In this document: positions 63,312 through 64,000 of the stretch, piece by piece
Layout of the letters: every line of letters starts with the position of its first letter
Position numbering within the stretch: position 1 is the stretch's first letter
Assembly: GCA_963971405.1 (NCBI GenBank)
Contig: OZ020492.1
Location: 12,078,151 to 12,142,150 of the forward strand
Length of the DNA: 64,000 bases
Reading direction: 5' to 3'
DNA from: Psococerastis gibbosa
Lineage: Eukaryota; Arthropoda; Insecta; Psocodea; Psocidae
Program-made: the position numbers and the translations under genes
The notes under the pieces: model-generated
What the model was told of the DNA's origin: nothing
Databases searched by the model: none
Seen by the model: only the letters and a program-made list of their open reading frames with translations

Positions 63312-64000
63312 TAAATCAAATAAATAATCATTGCGGAGGCGAAATCGCCCGAAATACGGTATGTAGGCTACGTGAAGAAGAAGAAGAAACAATGAGAATG
63401 GACATGTAGAGTGGTGGTACGGACTCCAACTTTCACCCGAAAGGTTGTTGGTTCGAGTCCTACACTTGCTACATTTTCTGGTCATGCTTCGGAGGGCATG
63501 TAAAGCAGGCGGTCCCGGGCCTTCCTAGTTGAGTGTAAGAGAGGGCTTTATAGCCCTAACTCCGCTAGGTTGGCTTAGTAATAGAACAAAAAGTCCTTAT
63601 TTATTTATTTATTTAAACAATGAGAATGATGTCCGATAACAGGAGGGGGCGACCCCCTTACACTGTGTGAAGAAGAAGAAGAAGAAGAAGAGAAGGGAAG
63701 AAGAAGAAAGGCTACAAGGTTAGCATATAAGTATAGTATAAAATAAGTGGTAGCCGGAGGCTGACAACGTAGAATAAGAACAATAATGATGCCCGGAGGT
63801 AGAAAGCAAGAGTGGCCTAAAAGTGTCCCAGAAACCCCCTGTGATATGATGTGTTGTGGTTTTATAGGCTACAAGGTTAGCATATAAGTAGTATAAAATA
63901 ATTGATAGCCGGAGGCTGACAACGTACAATAAGAACATAAATGATGCCCGGAGGTAAAAAGCAAGAGTGGCCTAAAAGTGTCCCAGAAACCCCCTGTGAT
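63298..64000 (-). repeat. Polinton right terminal inverted repeat (truncated by window)
   Basis: Near-exact reverse complement of 50242-50950, with small length changes in the repeat tracts. It holds the (GAA)n tract, two tandem units and the family B SINE. Confidence 0.92.
63401..63614 (+). mobile_element. SINE family B inside the right TIR
   Basis: Mirror copy of 50634-50847; flanks AAACAATGAGAATG on both sides are the same target duplication read in reverse. Confidence 0.9.

Larger units (their letters stand above)
50029..64000. mobile_element. Polinton/Maverick (adintovirus-like) element, right end beyond window
   Basis: A 14-kb element bounded by inverted repeats of at least 700 bp. 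Genes from left to right: 101-aa protein (-), two unassigned genes (+), integrase (-), 233-aa protein (-), FtsK/HerA ATPase (-), PLA2-domain protein (+), protease (+), penton candidate (+), 57-aa protein (+), major capsid candidate (+), protein-primed DNA polymerase B (-). This is the full Polinton hallmark set. The left terminus is placed near AGTAGATATAAAAGGGGG by the end of similarity to internal TIR units. The right terminus should lie about 200 bp past the window, since position 64000 pairs with about 50242. Target duplication cannot be tested. The 1342-codon polymerase frame and near-identical TIR arms suggest a fairly young insertion. Confidence 0.93.

Noticed and set aside
63400..63470. 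tRNA gene from the A- and B-box-like head of SINE B
   Set aside because: The same head recurs in many copies, each joined to the same SINE body and tail, so these are SINEs rather than tRNA genes.

Overview
The window is eukaryotic and looks like an invertebrate, most likely arthropod, nuclear genome. The evidence is two host genes split by GT-AG introns, very dense transposon debris, many poly-G/C tracts and microsatellites, and a GABA-transporter gene whose protein reads like arthropod family members. Species cannot be fixed from the sequence alone.

Layout. 0.8-1.9 kb (+): an intronless eIF4A-like ORF of 362 codons in which almost every helicase motif has been replaced. 2-8 kb: repeats and AT-rich DNA. 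8.1-15.0 kb (-): a complete SLC6-family, GABA-type neurotransmitter transporter; ten coding exons join in frame into 607 residues. 15-41 kb: repeats. These comprise two tRNA-derived SINE families, an ~850-bp dispersed element with foldback ends and a GACA-rich core, hAT-like and PIF/Harbinger-like MITEs, LINE 3' ends, Helitron-like ends, a 176-bp tandem satellite (30.8-32.2 kb) and a histone H2B pseudogene fragment at 24.85 kb. 41.2-49.3 kb (-): four exons encoding the conserved C-terminal part of a TEX9-like coiled-coil protein.

50.0-64.0 kb: a Polinton/Maverick (adintovirus-like) element, with its right end just outside the window. It has long terminal inverted repeats, a protein-primed family B DNA polymerase, an RVE integrase with chromodomain, an FtsK/HerA packaging ATPase, an adenain-like protease, a phospholipase-A2-domain minor virion protein, single- and double-jelly-roll capsid candidates and several unassigned genes. 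The polymerase and integrase would copy and insert the genome. The ATPase, protease, PLA2 protein and capsid proteins form a virion module. All major reading frames are open except the protease, which has an in-frame TAG two codons before a cysteine at the expected catalytic position.

The most interesting points are: a SINE with a perfect 14-bp target duplication mirrored in both Polinton TIR arms; a TIR-embedded gene cut short in the right arm; a shared 5' leader in front of the polymerase and a small unknown gene; an overlapped 57-codon gene between the capsid genes; and the motif-less eIF4A relative. Coordinates of repeats are read by eye and are approximate to a few bases.
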